Source: Acanthaster planci (lineage: Eukaryota; Echinodermata; Asteroidea; Valvatida; Acanthasteridae). From it: DNA of 64,000 bases. A program made the position numbers and the translations under genes. This document shows positions 1 through 15,500 of this stretch, one piece after another. The notes under the pieces were generated by a model. That model worked only from the letters and a program-made list of their open reading frames with translations, ran no database searches and had not been told where the DNA came from. Location: assembly GCF_001949145.1 (NCBI RefSeq), contig NW_019091362.1, positions 6,721,396-6,785,395 on the forward strand, given 5' to 3'. Numbering within the stretch: the first letter of the stretch is position 1; each line of letters opens with the position of its first letter.

Positions 1-1104
1 CAACCCAACGGTTATGAAACTTGAGCGCAGTGTTGCTGTTGGGAGTAATCCTGGAAACCTTTCAAGTAGTGTACCATATACGATGGGCCTTTCGAAGATA
101 CGTAACCATCTCTCATGACCTCTGTGATGCCATCAGACATGAAAGGGGAAATTCCTCTCAAAAAATTTGAAAAGAATCATCAGGGAAAATGGGGTGAAAG
201 TCGCTTCTGCTATCAAATCTTTATGTGTCTTTTTTTAAGTTCATGAGGAATATATTCTAACAAGACCCTTTGAAAAGAAAAAAACGCCTAGGTATTTCTT
301 ACATTAGACCAAACCGGTACAGCCACATTGCAGCAAGTACCAGAGTGGGCAACATTCAGCTGCGCGCCTTTTGGCTGTTAAAAGATATTTCGACCCAGTT
401 GATTTTCTTTCAAGGCGATAAATGACTCAAAAATAATCCCGTCAATCAATCAATAAATCCAGTCAGTTAATCGATATCCAGGAATGAACACAGCTCCCAG
501 CACACACACTCTCACTCTCTCTCGCTGATAGAGCCGGCAGGGAGGAGACTTGATCGATCTGCGCTGCTCACTAAACCGACGCATAGACGCATGCTCTGCC
601 CTGTCAGTATTAAAAAAAATGGCACGACCAACTAAACGGAAATAAACTTCTCAGATAAATGTAATAAATGGGATTTACCGGAGGTGATGAATGAATCGCC
701 CGAATACATTCATTCACTACTCAAGTGCATGTCACTGCAGCTAAAGCCAAGATGAGATTTTTTGGAATAATTCCAACTATGTGGTAATGAAAAAAATTGC
801 AGGCCCAGTGCTATATGCACGAACGTTCATTCCGTCTTTTATTCTTCCACTTGTGTGGGTGTGGGGAGGGGGCATCAAGCTTAATATTTCTGGAGCACAA
901 ATCAAACAATTTAATGGTAAGACACGAGAGACTCCATGTCAGACGTTTCGTGCCGAAAACTGCTTCTGAGAGGTAACGGCAGTTCATTTGTTATAGTTTT
1001 ATTTATCTGTCACCATCTTTATTAGGGTAACCCATCCAGCAAAAGCTGATCACGTGGGAACCTCACAATGAAGAAACAATGAATAAAAGTTCAGATTAAG
1101 AGGT
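1..1104. other. non-coding stretch, no gene seen
   Basis: AT-rich single-copy-looking DNA with short open frames only. A CT/CA-rich patch lies near 500-530. I see no exon with recognisable protein similarity and no RNA gene. Confidence 0.5.
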
Positions 1105-1260
1105 TGGAGGGAAAAACCCATTGAATCAAGTCGGGACTGAAACTCAATCCACATGGTCCCTGTTGGATTCGAACCCGGGCCGCAGAGGTGAGCGGCGAGG
1201 AAAGCGCCGAGACTTGAACTCGAATCCCGCGCTTTACCACTTGACCCCGCGCTGACTCCA
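1105..1260 (-). mobile_element. tRNA-derived SINE copy (decayed)
   Basis: Read on the minus strand, this segment carries a tRNA-like head with an A-box-like GTCAAGTGGTAAAG stretch and a perfect RNA polymerase III B box. It shares the 19-mer GCGGCCCGGGTTCGAATCC (1165-1183) and the following CATGTGGATTG word with the plus-strand element at about 40.98-41.27 kb, so the two are copies of one SINE family. A second B-box-like GATTCGAGTTCAAGTC lies upstream in the same copy. No clear tail or target-site duplication is visible, so the edges are approximate. Confidence 0.6.
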
Positions 1261-4200
1261 ATTTTTGCTTCAGACTCTTGGTCAAGTGAATAAGAACCAC
1301 AGTTTCTAAGAAGGAGTAATCAACTGCTGAATTTTTGGTCCAGCGTCTGTCCCGGTGTAAACTTGACCTTTATTAATAATCAGTAAATTGTTCAAGTCGC
1401 GTCCACAAAAAAAGAGTTCCATTCTGGAATATATCAAGGACTTTCTCAATACCACCCTCTTGTGGGTTGCGGTATGTAATCGCCAGAACCTAGCTCTCCG
1501 ACTCCAAAACGCCCAAGCCGGTATAAGCCCTGCTTGAGCCCTTTGAAGTGGGCTTTTATTGTCCCGTCTGTTGACAGCTTTAGTTCAAGACCTACTTCTC
1601 GATGTGTGGAGAAAAAAGGAACGGGATCTGCCCGCAAGCGATACATACATACTGCGGCAGAAAAAAAAAAGGAAAATGGGACACACTGGGCCGAGTTCAG
1701 CACTGCAGCCAACGTAATCACAGATCGACGAGGCATGTGAAAGCTGAATGCCTCCTCGATATCCTCATGTTTGCCTCATCTTGATGTGAAAGGAATTTAG
1801 GAGGTACCCCCGAGGGCAGCAGGCACTCCATTCGCGGGGCTCTGGGGTGGCATTGATTCTACCTTGTTTGGATACAGTTGCTTGGTTGACGGGACAGCCC
1901 AGGGGTTAACGAGACTCGGAGTAGCGCAAAGCTCAGCCTCAAAACATAACTTTTCAGACTTCATTTTTCGCGAAGAGAAAAAAAAGACCAGGAGCCCATA
2001 TATTGGAAAAACAGTATTAATTAAAGCCATTAGAAAAAAACGTGACGGGAAATAGAAATGTGAACAATGTATTAATGCCAAATATAGCCTTAAACCTGTC
2101 TTGACGATTGCAAAATGGGCACTTGCGGTCGTTTAAAAAAATAGCAGCACCGTTAATATAACGAAGAGGCAACTGCAACCTTTTCCTCAGTACCCTTAAT
2201 TGTCATTCCATGACCGCGTAAACACTCACCTGTCGAGAAAACACAATAGCAGAAGCACTAATGAGACTCACGACCTTTGGCTATATGCCTCCCTTCAATG
2301 TCTGAAGAAAATTTGGAAGCACCACCTCTTCATATCAAGAATTAATGCGTACACCGATCGATATTCTTGCCCAAAGCAACATGCGTTTGGGCGTCCTGAA
2401 AATGATCTCAGTACAAGCCCTTGTTCCCCAAGGGAAATTAATCTCTATTACCCGACTATCAACAAATCTACCCGTGTAATTGGGGACTGGGGGTTTCTGT
2501 TGGTAGGTGGCCTTGGTGGAGATTTGGGGGCTCTGACACGATGCCTCCTGACTTAAAACGCCGGCCCAGGCACCGAGCAAGACACGACAGAGGTGTTGAA
2601 AGGAACTTCGAACGCAAAGGGTATCCAGGATCCCAAAGAGATTGACTTATTATACACGCACGTGCCCCTTCCGAATATTAACCAGGAAGACAGTGAGGTT
2701 TGTGGTGTTGAGTTTGAATAGAGATAGAGAATTCAGTTGCTAGTGTCCTCGCAGGAACAGCAAGTTGCTTTTCACATATAGTTTTTTTTCATAGAAGTTA
2801 GTGGCAGCACCAAGACCACCCTGGGTATTGATCTACAATCGTGGAGTTTTATTTATACGATGTGCCCTCAGTGTTTTTTCCCACCTCATCATGATGGTCT
2901 TCTCTAGATAACACTCTCCAGATTTTAAGTTACACAAATTATGGTCTTGATGTAAGATTTCCTAGATTCCCAGCTGTGTTTTTCTTCATTTAGTACTGCC
3001 CTTCAACACGCACGCAGCTTGTTGCACGGAAAAGGATGTAAAGTACATGTAACCTGACATTCTGTTTCCTGCTTCATTTACACGCTAACTACTAGAATGA
3101 ACAACAAGCTACATTCTTTCCGTATACGGTGCACTTTGATCCAACTGTTTATCCCCCTCAGATTCTATATTTGCAAATGTTCTGGCCTCTGCTCTCTGAT
3201 CAAGCCCTTCTTTCCCGCAGTTCAGTCGTGATGATGTCATCGTATCCGACAACATGTCCGTCTTGAATTCGTTACATGTCTTGTTTGAAGCAAGTACGTG
3301 TAGTCAGGCCAGCAAGTTGACCATAGAGCAACTTAACGGCAATCCATTAATGATGGTCAGTATATCACAACTTATGATTGAACCTTTTTTCAGTTGTTAC
3401 CAGTACAGCACAGACTGTAGGCTAATGCGGTCTAAGGACCAGATATTATTTAGAGAAGGTAGTCAGCTTTTGAGCTAGCTAAAATATTGGACATTTTTGA
3501 CGTCAGATTTTTTCCCCGAAAGCCATCCCCCCCCATTTTTAATTCCGGGGAAATTGGGATGTTCAGTGATCGTAGCAGATAGCAAAAGGTTGGAATTGGA
3601 TTCGTAAAGTCCGTCATGGCCATAAAAGCCCACAACCCATCACTGATCCTATCAAGAGCTGGCTCGTATTGTTGCACAATCTGGTAGTGTTGTGATGATA
3701 TTCTACGCCAGTTTAGCAGCATCGGACGCTGTCATGCATAATGGAGGTTTCATCAGTGTGCGGTTGAATGGAAGTCTTTGGATGCCGAAGTCGAAGAAAG
3801 AAAGTTTAAACCTAATCTGTAAAACAGAAAACTGGGTTCGTTTGAGACGCTAACAGAGGGAAGATAATGCTGAACGAAAGACCGATTTCTGAAGAGGATA
3901 ACCTAGCTTAACAAAGTCCAGATTTACAAACACAACGAGTAGGGCATACGCAGACTCATCCTCTCCTTGTAATCTTTTTATGAGCCCGTGGGTAACCTTG
4001 AAGAACCAACCACACGGGCTTCCAGTTACAAGTAGGCTACGTCTTGTCTTTGCTTTTGTCTTTTTCAAATGAGTCACTTTAGTTTCTTTGGTGAGATCCA
4101 ATTATAACTACACTGGATTTGTCTACAAAAACGATTTGCAACCGAAATAGCTTTTGTTTATAACTAAACATCGTGGTTTTGTACGTTTCTGTGGTCTTGT

Positions 4201-7200
4201 TTCTCAATGATAATGTTCTTGCCTTTAGGTACACTTAAACTGGTCAAGTGAAAAATAGTAGTTGCCATTAATACCGGGAGTTCGCACATTACTTGAACAC
4301 GTGTGAAGTCAAGCGCATCCTGGCAGAACTAACAATGTTACACAGCGAATGCCACAGACACAAAAAGTGATTTCTCGCTCAAATGACTTATTGGTTTCCG
4401 ACGCTGCGCGTCAGTTCTGGCCAAGGAATTTTACGGTTGGCCTGTGACAGACCTCTGCACAATAGATGCGGCTAATAGTTCCACAGCTGCCTGTAGTGTT
4501 TACCCGTCTCGGTGTACTTTTTTGTATGAGGTAACTCGTGGAGGCAATTGCAAACCTACATGGACACGTCTTGCTGAGGAAGCGTACAGACAACAATATC
4601 TCCCCCCCTTTTTCGAGCTCGTGGTCAGTCTTCTGTTTGGGTTTTTTGTGAATTACCAGAGTCCTTGGCATCCACGCTCGAATTGGGGCCTGAGCCTGGC
4701 GCTGTGAACCTGCATGCGGAGTTTCCGTCGCTGGGAGGAGCGAGCGTTACTGCCGGATTCAAACGAGTTAGGCGCACCGCAGCGAATCATGCAGTGTTTG
4801 GTTTGATAACACCGGTAAGTATGCGGGTTGACTTACACGACAGTGCGCAACAGTCCAACTCCGACTTAAAGGAAGCTGTGAACAGTACACAATAGTTCAC
4901 ATTTTTTTAGGCTGCCTTGTCTGTTTTTAATAAGATTTGTGATATCAAAGAAGAGCATTTTTGTCCGAGACCAGTGATGGCTCTGAATGTTCCCTTCTGG
5001 TTGTGCACGCAACATTTTTATCAATGCTGGACAAGCCATTGTTGATATACATTTTCCACAATCCTTCTGAAAGTTTTTAAGGAGTAGAGTTGGAGGACGC
5101 TTCGCCTTGTGCGGAATTCTGACTTACAATTATTGATCAGAATTTGTCGGAGTTTTTCTGGCCTTTCCAATTTCCTGTTAAAGTTGTTAGTAGCTCTCAT
5201 AATGTTACAAAATTATGAGTAACTCTGAATGTAAAAGTTGCAATTAATTAGGATGTATAATTTGAAGAAAAGGTGTGGAGTTGCTTTGAAGCAATTCTTC
5301 ATCGAATACGGACGGTGTGGATGACACCCTTAATAATGGGGTGTGCCTCTAGTATGCACCAAAGACTTTAAGTACAGAACAATACTTGGAAATGCGCGGA
5401 GGGTTGTCTATCATGATTGCATTCGCCTTCACCTTTTGAACACCCAGTAGGTACAATGATGAAAACTTTCCAGGGTCCGGGGCTGGGCCGGCCATACAAA
5501 TGTTGACTCACAGCGGGCTGGAGGCATCCTGTCGACCACTGTCAGGCGGGGGTCGCGGTAATAGTTCTTGACAGTCCCGTTCGGAAGAAGCCTTCACATG
5601 TGAGCATCGCGTTGTATTGTTGTGACATTTGGAAATGTCATTGCTCTCTTGGGGCTGCATTTTGTTGCCTTGTGGTGGCCACTTTGGTGTCGAGAAGGGT
5701 CAGCATATATGATGTGTTGGTCTCTGACGGGATAGGCGTCCCAGTTGTGACGTAATTATACCTCTCATGTGACGTTGCTAGATGCAGTGTGACGTATAGG
5801 AGAAGTGAGTCATCAATTCTTTAGAAGGTAAACAGCTACCAGTGGGTTATTGGATCCGTGTTACTACTTCTGTCATAGAGCATACTGATACAGTAATTAC
5901 AAATGGATAGTGTGAAAACGATTCAGATTTTTAATTGTAGCTTTATGGGCTTCGAGCTGGACCAAGAGAGGGCGCTTTTTTCTTATCTTTTTCTTTTGGT
6001 CTGAACTGAAATTCACTGGTTCACGAACGACTAGGAAATGCATGCGTCGAGGTCGTATTGCTACCAACAAATTGAACACTCACTCCCAACCAATGTGGCT
6101 CTTTTCAACCGATGAGGGGGTGCTTCTGCTCGAGGCGGATTTGTCTGTTATAGTTTGCCTGCTTGGTCGTTTGTTTTTGCTCTTCGCTTTCTTTATAGTG
6201 GGACTGTAGACAGTACATAGATAAGAGCATAACAGTCTTTACAGAGTGTATTGTGTGGAATTTTTTCACCACTTCTAAATTCTGTGACAAGGGGGTCATT
6301 GGAGAATTAAGTTACTTCCTCCATAGGTTTCAAGTACCAGCCACTTCAGTTGCGTCCTGTTAAAGTTCACAAGGTACCAAGAATCAACAGGCAGATCTTT
6401 GTTTGGTGGTCAGAACACCTGGGGAAAACATTAAGTAAACCTTCTTTTTTTTTCCTTTTTTTTTTTTTTTTACAATCGAATGGACCACATCTCGAGGACA
6501 TGTTCCAATCCAACAGTCTTGTTTTGTTGACTTTCCATTTTCGCGGGAAGGCACCAGAGGGGTCCGGGTCGACATGGCCCAGAAGATCATCAATTAGCAG
6601 GCGACCTTAGGCCAAGGATTCTGTGCAGAAATTATTCGAGTTATACATCACCCTCTCTATATGGTTACACCTAACAAGTTTTTGTCCTGTCATTCCTTTG
6701 TTTAATTTCATTCTTTTACGGTCAGTAGAATTTATCTTTCCACTGGGCAACCCTGTCGGCATGGTCGACTAACTCAATACAAAACTTGTCACCCGTAGTA
6801 GTGTAGACCTGTGCGGTGAATCGATGTAGATATTCCCTGATACCTGCCAGAACAACACTGATTCATCGTCTGTTCATTAGAGATACACATATCGTCAATT
6901 TTATACCCAAAATGGTAGAGAAATCAATTTACCATGTGAAATTGGCCCAAAGCAGGAGCGTTCCCTGAGACATCACGAGACAAAAACCGATGTGTTGGCG
7001 TTGTGAGCATCCAGTTTTCACGAAGAGGTTTAACAGATGATCATCGGGCATAGTACCCATTCTATTTTCGTCAGACACGGGGCTAAACACATCGCTATCA
7101 GCAGGGATTAATAATGGGTTTTTTGCTTAATGCAGGTCCTAACCCCTGGGTGTTGAAAATGTAGAGATAATTGGCAACCGCCTGGTGACAGATTTTATGC

Positions 7201-10200
7201 GCATATATAAATGTTTAGGTTTATGCATAACTGAAGCAGGATCAAGTTGAACGCCTCCTGTGTGTTGTTTGTGCCTTGGGGTCCAATCACAGATACTTCT
7301 AGTACAGAGGTGCAATGCAGTGTGTGTTATTTATGTAACAGTGAATTGGTTGATTGTTCAATTCTGCCTCGTTGGTTTATTGTCTCATGGCTATCGTCAA
7401 AACCAGTCTTTTGTCCCTGGATTCATTATCGCTGAGATTGGAATAATTGAAGCCATTCGTCATGGGATCTGTGCGTGTTTAAATTTCAATATCATGCAGC
7501 ATTAAGATTCAAATATACCTTTCGATTTTTTACCAATTATAATTTCAGCTTTTATCTCCATCTCCTTCGCTCATTTATTTGCAACCGGGTTTCTGTCGCC
7601 ACAGAATTATCACATCTTAATTGGGAAGTAGCAGAAAATTAAAGAAAATGTTAATAAATCTGAACGTCATTATGATAGTATAATAAGGTGCAGTTTTCGG
7701 TCTTTGCTGAAGCGCGCGAGTCAACCCGTCCCCTCAGCCCGCTACACACGCAGCCCACACTCAGTCCATGGGTTGAAGGCGCGCGACGCGGTAACCTACC
7801 CCGACCACGTGTGGCGGGGTTGACCTTATCGGGTTGAGGGCTAGGATAGCATCCGTGTGTCCGACCAGAGAGGGTTCATTATCGAAGCCAGACGACGATG
7901 AATCCCGACAGGTGGGGAGGTTTCATTCAGGTGATTTCAGGAGCCTTGTACAAATCCCTGTAGTACCTTCCAGGGCTGAAACCGCATGAATAAATTTTAA
8001 CTTGCGTTCCTCAGCACAAACTTATTTCCTGCAACTACTTTCAAACATTTGCTGTTATTCGATCTTGAACACTCTCGAAGACAGAAACGAGCTTGGAGCT
8101 CCGTGGCTGCTACGCCTTCGATATACATTGCCTGAGAATCTTAGTTGTAACCAACCGACTGATTCTTAAAAGTTGTTTTGGAGAAAACCTTTGTTTCATC
8201 TCCTCTTGTTCACAATTGCAGTGCATTTCAAGACCACGCTTTGGAATGCCGGTACAGCGCCACCCAGCGACGAGTGTAGGACACACGAACCTTGCATCCA
8301 TTGACAAACCCCTAACTATGCCCTAACGACTCATCACTCGCCGGGCGGCAAATTAAACGCCGTCACGTGTGGCAGTTATTGGAAATGCCGACGACCGCCG
8401 CAGCAGCAGCAGCGCAGACTGGCACTTCAGCCACGAGTAGATGGTCCATTGGGCTTGTGCGGCGGTCACAAAGTGTTTGGCGGGTTCTTGTGAAAATGAG
8501 GACTTCATTATATGTGGCGGTATGTCACTTCTCCAAACTTGATGAATGATGAATTAGTTCTATTGACGACTCCCTTGAGCGCCTACACCACGAATGTGAA
8601 GCTGCTGATTTATTTTCTACCCATGGCGTTTTTCTTTTGCAACGAATGTTTCAATCAATTGTATATCACGTTGATCTGCATCTGCGTATAGATCAATCAC
8701 ATTCAAATGAATAAAAATACACGTGCCTGCGGGTAGCATTGAGCTTAAATCGCCGCAAACTACATCTGAATGGTTAATGCAGTTTTTGCCTGATGTAAAT
8801 CTCGGCTCAGAATCCTGGTTTGAGTGTGTTAACGTGCGTCATACATTACTCTACCGTTGCATTCTCGTGTAAAACACTGCCCAGCACGACGCCGGTAACT
8901 GTATAGTAATTAACCTGCGTGCCTGACCGTTTGAACTTTGCTCGGACAAAAGTTTGTTAAATATAGACTACTGGCAGTGACATCATTGCAGTCCATTCGT
9001 TTCTGAATTTGACATACATCTCGATGTAATCTGGGAATTCGCGATATGCTGCTGACTTCAGGAAATGTCGAAGAGGTGCCTGAATTCGGGAACAAGCAAG
9101 CGGTCATTGGCATAATACCGTGTGGCTCCACAATGCTCTTGCAATATATTCACACTTGGAAGGACTTGTAACTAGTCTACGCCCCACTCCATATATAAAG
9201 CTGTGTAATGTATCGCCATTGCTTCACAGCGCCAAGAACACATATAGAGAAGTCACGGACGTCACTCTACCCGTCCACATCGATCCCAGACACTCAGAAA
9301 CACACACCTGAAACATCTATTAATTTATCACGCCGGCACATGCAGTCAGACACACTGTACTTACTACCGCATCGGCTGGAACCCAGTGTTCCAGTCTAGG
9401 GATTTGTACTTTCGTTGGGTAGATAGATGCAAATATACTTCATTTTAAGATTCCATCAAGCGCGACTAACGGCTATTGTTGTCATTCACCACAGGAGCCC
9501 CTGGATGGTTCCCATGATGCTAATTAATGGGAGATGCCAGCTATTGTGATGATGAAGCCTTATCAGCCGCAGTAACAAGGTAAGTCCCTAAATCATTCCG
9601 TTCCAGAAATTAATCATTTCCACTGAGATACCGGTAAGCTTTTATGCTGAACAAGGTTGTTTTTGTTTATATCGTTTGAGTTGCCCCAACAGTTCTGCAA
9701 ACTGTCACTGGCACACTTTTTCAACGACATCTTATGTTTTGACGTGATGTCAGGGGTCTTTGCAATTCAAAAAATATTCCATGCAAATGCTTTTTTAAAT
9801 CCATGATTTGATTTTTCATGATGGATGATTATTATTAATGCAGAAGTCTTAGACAGTGTTCATTTGTTCTCAGAGTATTTTTCTAGTCAATATGATCTTC
9901 GTTGTAGCCATAGTGAACTTATCACTAATGGGAATATCATGCCGAAATGTTGGGGTCAAGTGCGCCGTATCCTAAACGAACGCAGATGTGTCGCTGGTCA
10001 AAGGTTTGGGTTGAGAGCTTGTTTAAAAACTGGGTTCTTAAACTGTTGTGGTGCAATGTTGACAGCTCATCTCAACGGGGTGTTTTACCACACTTGGCCT
10101 CGCTCTGGTAGAGTATCATTTGGTACCTGGAATAAGCAGTCTGTTGACGTATGTGGTGCTGAGAAATTTTCATAGACGGTGCATTTCAGGCTACTCGTCG

Positions 10201-12535
10201 AAATAGGCTGGTTTCTTGATCTGTATCAGATGAGAAGGGAATAATATGAAAAAAAAGGCTTGTCGATTGCGTGACTATGCAGCAAGTATTTAGTGTTACT
10301 TTATTTGTCCTTCGTTTGAAAACTTTCATCACCTTAGTTGCATCGTGGCACTGGATAGATTTTCACTTAAATTTGCAAATTGAACCAGGGACGGAATAAA
10401 ATCGGAGAAATAATTCGCAGTCGAATGAGACTGCCTTCTGGACACCCTATCCTCCTATATGCCCGTGAAAGTGTTTATCGTCCTCCAAAAAATGGCAGGG
10501 ACAAATTGAATTACCACCATCAGTTTCAATCAGTGTAGAATGTCGGATGCCCGTGTTCGTTCTGTCCTCGGGTAAGTGGATGAGTTGTTTTAGAAATGAC
10601 CGATTTCCTTCCCCCCAGAGCTGGCCCGGTTAAGATCGAAATGGATTCGATAGCGTGTATGCGCAGGTTTGGTGTCCGATTTCTCACGTCATTGTTTGCA
10701 AGTTCCAGTACGATATGTAAAGACCGATAGTTTAATTCCGTCTGTTGAATATTATAAGAATTCGCGATATTGCATATTTTAACTGGCTTGGTGCGTTTTT
10801 GACTAAACGTGTTTAGTCAAAACTAATCTAGTCAACTAATCAGGTTTCTATCAAGCATTTTTAGGCAAAATGTGTCACAGTTTGTGAACATGCCCTTTGA
10901 ATCTTTGATAAGTCCCCATTTTTATTAATTAATTTATGAAAATTAATTTACATTGAGCGCTTTGCTCTTGAATTGTTAAAATTGTAAAAACCTCGGTTGA
11001 GCCATATTTAGTGACACATACTTTCTCATTTGTGTTTATATTTCACGAGAAGCCTAATATGAACATCACCGATAGAGCTGTTATACTGGACCTCATTTGA
11101 TTGCTTAAACTTAACATAAACGGATGACTTGAAGCTTTGCATAGCGGAGACAGACAGCATGGGGATACATCTCTTCTTTTGAATGGGTGTGGTTCTGATA
11201 AGAACCAGTGAGTGTGTACTTGACGTTTCGATCAGTGTGCTTTGGTCGTTCTCAGCAGTGGAGTAATGTTAAAGTATGTAACTTTAACATAAATGTTTAT
11301 TTTTTTTCATTTGTAACTATACAGCGTCGACACCAGACTCTCAAGTCTGTGATAAATGCGTTATAAATGTCACACTTTATTTTAATGCAGTTCTGACCAA
11401 ATTCATTGGTTTCGTGGTATAGTTCAACGTTGCTGAGCTGTCTGTGCCGAATCACATATATTACTGAGAGGGTCAGCCAGTACGTGCCCTCAAGCTTTCT
11501 TACATCAACCTTTCAAGCAAGTTCAGCGGTCCCTTTTATTTCTGACCTTGTTCTACATGAAAAACCCAAGTCTCAATTGCGGCAGTGCGGTTTACGACTT
11601 TGCAACGTCTCGCCGGGATGGAGGAATTTAATTCTCAGTTTTGATGCACGCGTATGACGTAAAAGCCCCAAACATCTAAGCCAGATGTGGCACGCTTGGG
11701 ATGCAAGACTAGAAGAAACAGGGGTAATGGATACAGCCACCACAGATTTATTTTATTAGACATAAATGAAAATGCCGCATCTTCGAATCTTTAAAGGCGT
11801 CTACCTACCGCGACATATTGCAAGCTCCTCACTGTGAGTTGTGGTTGTGCTGGGGAAACAGCGAAAAACTGATGTCATAGCTTAAACTTATAAATAGTTT
11901 CCGGATCATATTATCATATTGAGCTCAGATTAATCTGTAGTACATATGTATAAGGATTCTTTACAGTGTCATATTGTTACGTAACGAGTAAGTTAATCTG
12001 ATATCAACTTTCACCCTTTTCATCATTGACAGCATTAAATATTCGCTGCTCTAAATGGCTGGATTCTTCTTTGTTTTTTTTACACCTTGACAGGAAACTG
12101 CCGTTTTCATGAACTATTTTCAGTAAAAGCGAAGCTGTAATATTCACAGGTAAATTGAAAGTCACACTTTTGTATTCAATTCAAAATTTCTTTGGAAGTT
12201 GCCTTGTTAATATCTAACTAGAAAATACACCACACCTCTTACGGATTTAGATTTATCAAGAAGGCAAAAAGTGACAGTTGAAAAATGAATGTGTTGATTC
12301 AGACAGATAAATTGGACTGATTCAGAAGGGGAACAGAACTTACGGTAAAATATTTCACTCCATGTATAAATACACTAGAGGGATTTGAGGCCAATTATGG
12401 ATTATTTATTTTCACGGAAAACATCGAACGAGGATGTACTCCGCGACATGTAATTAACCCGGGTATGAACCGCCGGTTTCCCCCAATAGAAAGTGGCCTT
12501 GCGGAAAGGCCGATTGGTGTCCGGATAGTGGACAA

Positions 12536-12553
12536 CATCATCATCATCATCAT
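12536..12553. repeat. ATC trinucleotide microsatellite
   Basis: Six uninterrupted ATC/TCA units. The methionine run it gives in one minus-strand frame is a by-product of the repeat. Confidence 0.8.
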
Positions 12554-15500
12554 TGCTGGAGTGCTCTGCCATCCAGTGAAGTTCGTAGTCGAGATGGCCC
12601 TTGTCGGGGAGAGTGAGGTTGCATAATGCGCACCCCAATACATTTTGTGCTGTTATTGTGAGGTGTGCAAAATTGGGAGACCTGGCCTTTGGGAAGGTTT
12701 GCGTGTGACGTGGCTGTCTGCAGCAGAGAACGTCTTGCTCCATAAAGTCTCAAATTGTCTTAAGAAATTAATACTAACTGTGCTATCACGTGTAAACATG
12801 CTTAGGAGCTAAACATTATATGTTTTAAAGTCCTACAACATCAATTCTCAGTTTTTAAACAGTACTCTAAACAAGTTGGGTGTCTAAACATATTTGAACA
12901 CTGAAAGAAAGTATGTGGAAATGACTGCTAAACACAGTTTTGGTAGTGTACCAGTCTTAAGATCAAATGAAATATTTGCATTAAATATCACTGAGTCTCT
13001 CAAATTCCAAATAGTAGAACAGATCTACCGAAGAACTCTTCGATGGAGCTCCGCACTCTTTATAGCGATCATGATATGCATCTTCAGTCTCTCCGCGCTA
13101 AATGCCTCCCTCCCCATCTCGCCATAAATGCACGGTAATTTGTAAATCGACATAGGCGTATAGCTTAATTATTGGGACAAACCAACTCCACTTCCGACTC
13201 CAACCATCGCAACGTGTTCCCATACCAGATGGTGACTGGCTGCAGAGCGGTCACTTCATCCCTCGACTGGTTTGATTTATTATCTTCCGTATGCTAATTA
13301 GCTCTTTTTCTCTGTCTCCCTATTGATTTTAAAGGCTGACGTGGTGGCTTATGATTGGTTGATAATACCTGGTTAGGAGTGCCAGCCATATGTCGTTGAA
13401 TGACCATTAAAGCCAAAATCGGGAGTAGATATTTTCGGAGAGTTAATTGCGTTAATTTGTATATTATTTCTTTAAATTTAAGATTTAATTTAAAAACACA
13501 CCTCTCTGTAAAAATCCAGTTTTTTCAAATAACAGAAATATGCGTATATTGAACAGAATTGACTCTAAAGGCACTTTTAATGTATTTTTTGTACAAGTGT
13601 GATATGCGAAACTCTAAAACTAATTAATCCACTGTTGATGATGTTTGAACTGAACAGATCACGTCAAAAGTTCCTTATTTTTGTTGAAGTACGAGAGCAC
13701 AATAGATGTGTTCCGTGACAACACGTTGCTGCATTACAGTTCAGTGTTTGGGACACGGTTCCCATTTGTGCTCATACCGCTTAAGTTACACCTTCGCACT
13801 CCCATCGGGGGCATTGATTTAACTCAAACAGCTTGATTATTACCATGCGAACCTCATGATGGATACCAGCCCTGGAGTTGAGACGTGTGTCTCCATTGGA
13901 ATGATATGGTAGCCTAGCAGTTCTGATTGCTCTAGTGCCGTTCACCTTGTAGCCGAAGGGCACGTGTGGAATAAGGAAGCTGTTACAATTACAAACCTTG
14001 ACATTCACAAGGACGTACTGTGTTTCCAGTCATTATCATTGTGTTCCTTTGGTAGAGTTGACCAAAAAGTGGGTCATTGTGTATGACCAGGCATGGTGTT
14101 GTATTGATTTGCAAAAGCAAAAGGATGTAGGCCTAATGTAGTCTTGAGGTGCAATTCAGTGCGTGCTGAATGTGCGTGCTGAATGTCCTTACTGTGATTG
14201 AGGCAGAAGCTACCCACATTGCTTTGCGAAACTCATGTTTCCTCCATAAGGTAGTGCGGAAGAGATTAGCCTTTTCCTGTATGCATCCTATTTAAAGGCA
14301 GTGGATGCAAGCGGACGCATACCTTCCTCGTCCATTACATTGTAGCCTAGTACACGTATATACCAGGGGATGGATAGACTGTACTGTTTCCGGTCTCTCC
14401 CTTATTGTAGTAATATTTCTCAGGCGGGCTAAGTCTGTCATCTTTAGTGTCTTAACCCACTTGCTGTGGGCTCTTAGGTCCCTAGTTTCTGCCACTTTGA
14501 TCGGAAACTATCGTATGTTTTTGCTTGAACATGTGTGGAGAGATGCGCGCTCTTAACGTTTTGAACGCACCGATTTGTCGGCAAGTCGCTGTATCCAAAT
14601 CCAATGCAGCTATAGTCGAGGGATCATTGAGCGTGCTTTTAAGTTAAGGTCATTCACAAATACACAAAGCAAAGTGTATATAATAAAAGGTACAGACCCC
14701 CAAATGAGGTCTTTCAGCAAATTTTCTTCCGTGCTCTTAGTAGGGTGCCACTTATGACTGAATTGAAATAAAATCTCCAGTTGATTCCAAAATGGACGGA
14801 GAACCCGGAGAGGTACTCGCCTTGTTAACCAACATCGCAGCAAGCCACTTCACTAATGGTAGACTAACTGGCCTTGCTGTTACCTATTCATTCCCTCATC
14901 AGACCGGGACCACGGCATGCTCTCGCTCCATGGTCCACGCTGTGCGGTCCCCAAGGCCGGATTATCGATACTGAGCCTCATTGTAATAATTAGGAATGTC
15001 GGGGAATGCACCAGGTGCGATAGTTTTGCGTATATTTTTTATGGTCAGCTATGGAATGGTCTTCAGGCACGGCGATGATTGCTAGTGGTACAGGTAGATA
15101 GATTTTTGCACGGATATACCAGAGAGATGTCTACTTTGCCTTGTCTGCTGTCACGTCACGGTGCTCTCGTAAGGGACGGCGAATACAGGGAAAATTCAAC
15201 AAATGTTAAAACGTATAAAGGCAGTGGCTGTTTCTAAAAGTGTATGTTTTAGGTTCGTATTACGTTCATATTTAAATTCCCATTAACGAGTTTGTATTTG
15301 GGCAGTACTTATGGTCCCCAAATGCCTTGCACCTGCGTGTAATGCATGTACGAATTTGACAATCACCATTATTGGGCACAACCTTCACGGATATATAATT
15401 GGTGAATTTTGAACAAGTATCGCAGTTACCAGACTAGCTGATCAGGAAACAGAGAGGACAGAGAGTCGTCAAGGTATACAACAACCGCAGAAATACTTTA

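Noticed and set aside
6384-6593. Lysine-rich minus-strand frame
   Set aside because: The lysines come from a poly-T tract at about 6443-6470.
9825-10175. 116-codon plus-strand open frame
   Set aside because: No similarity that I recognise; length is within chance for this much sequence.
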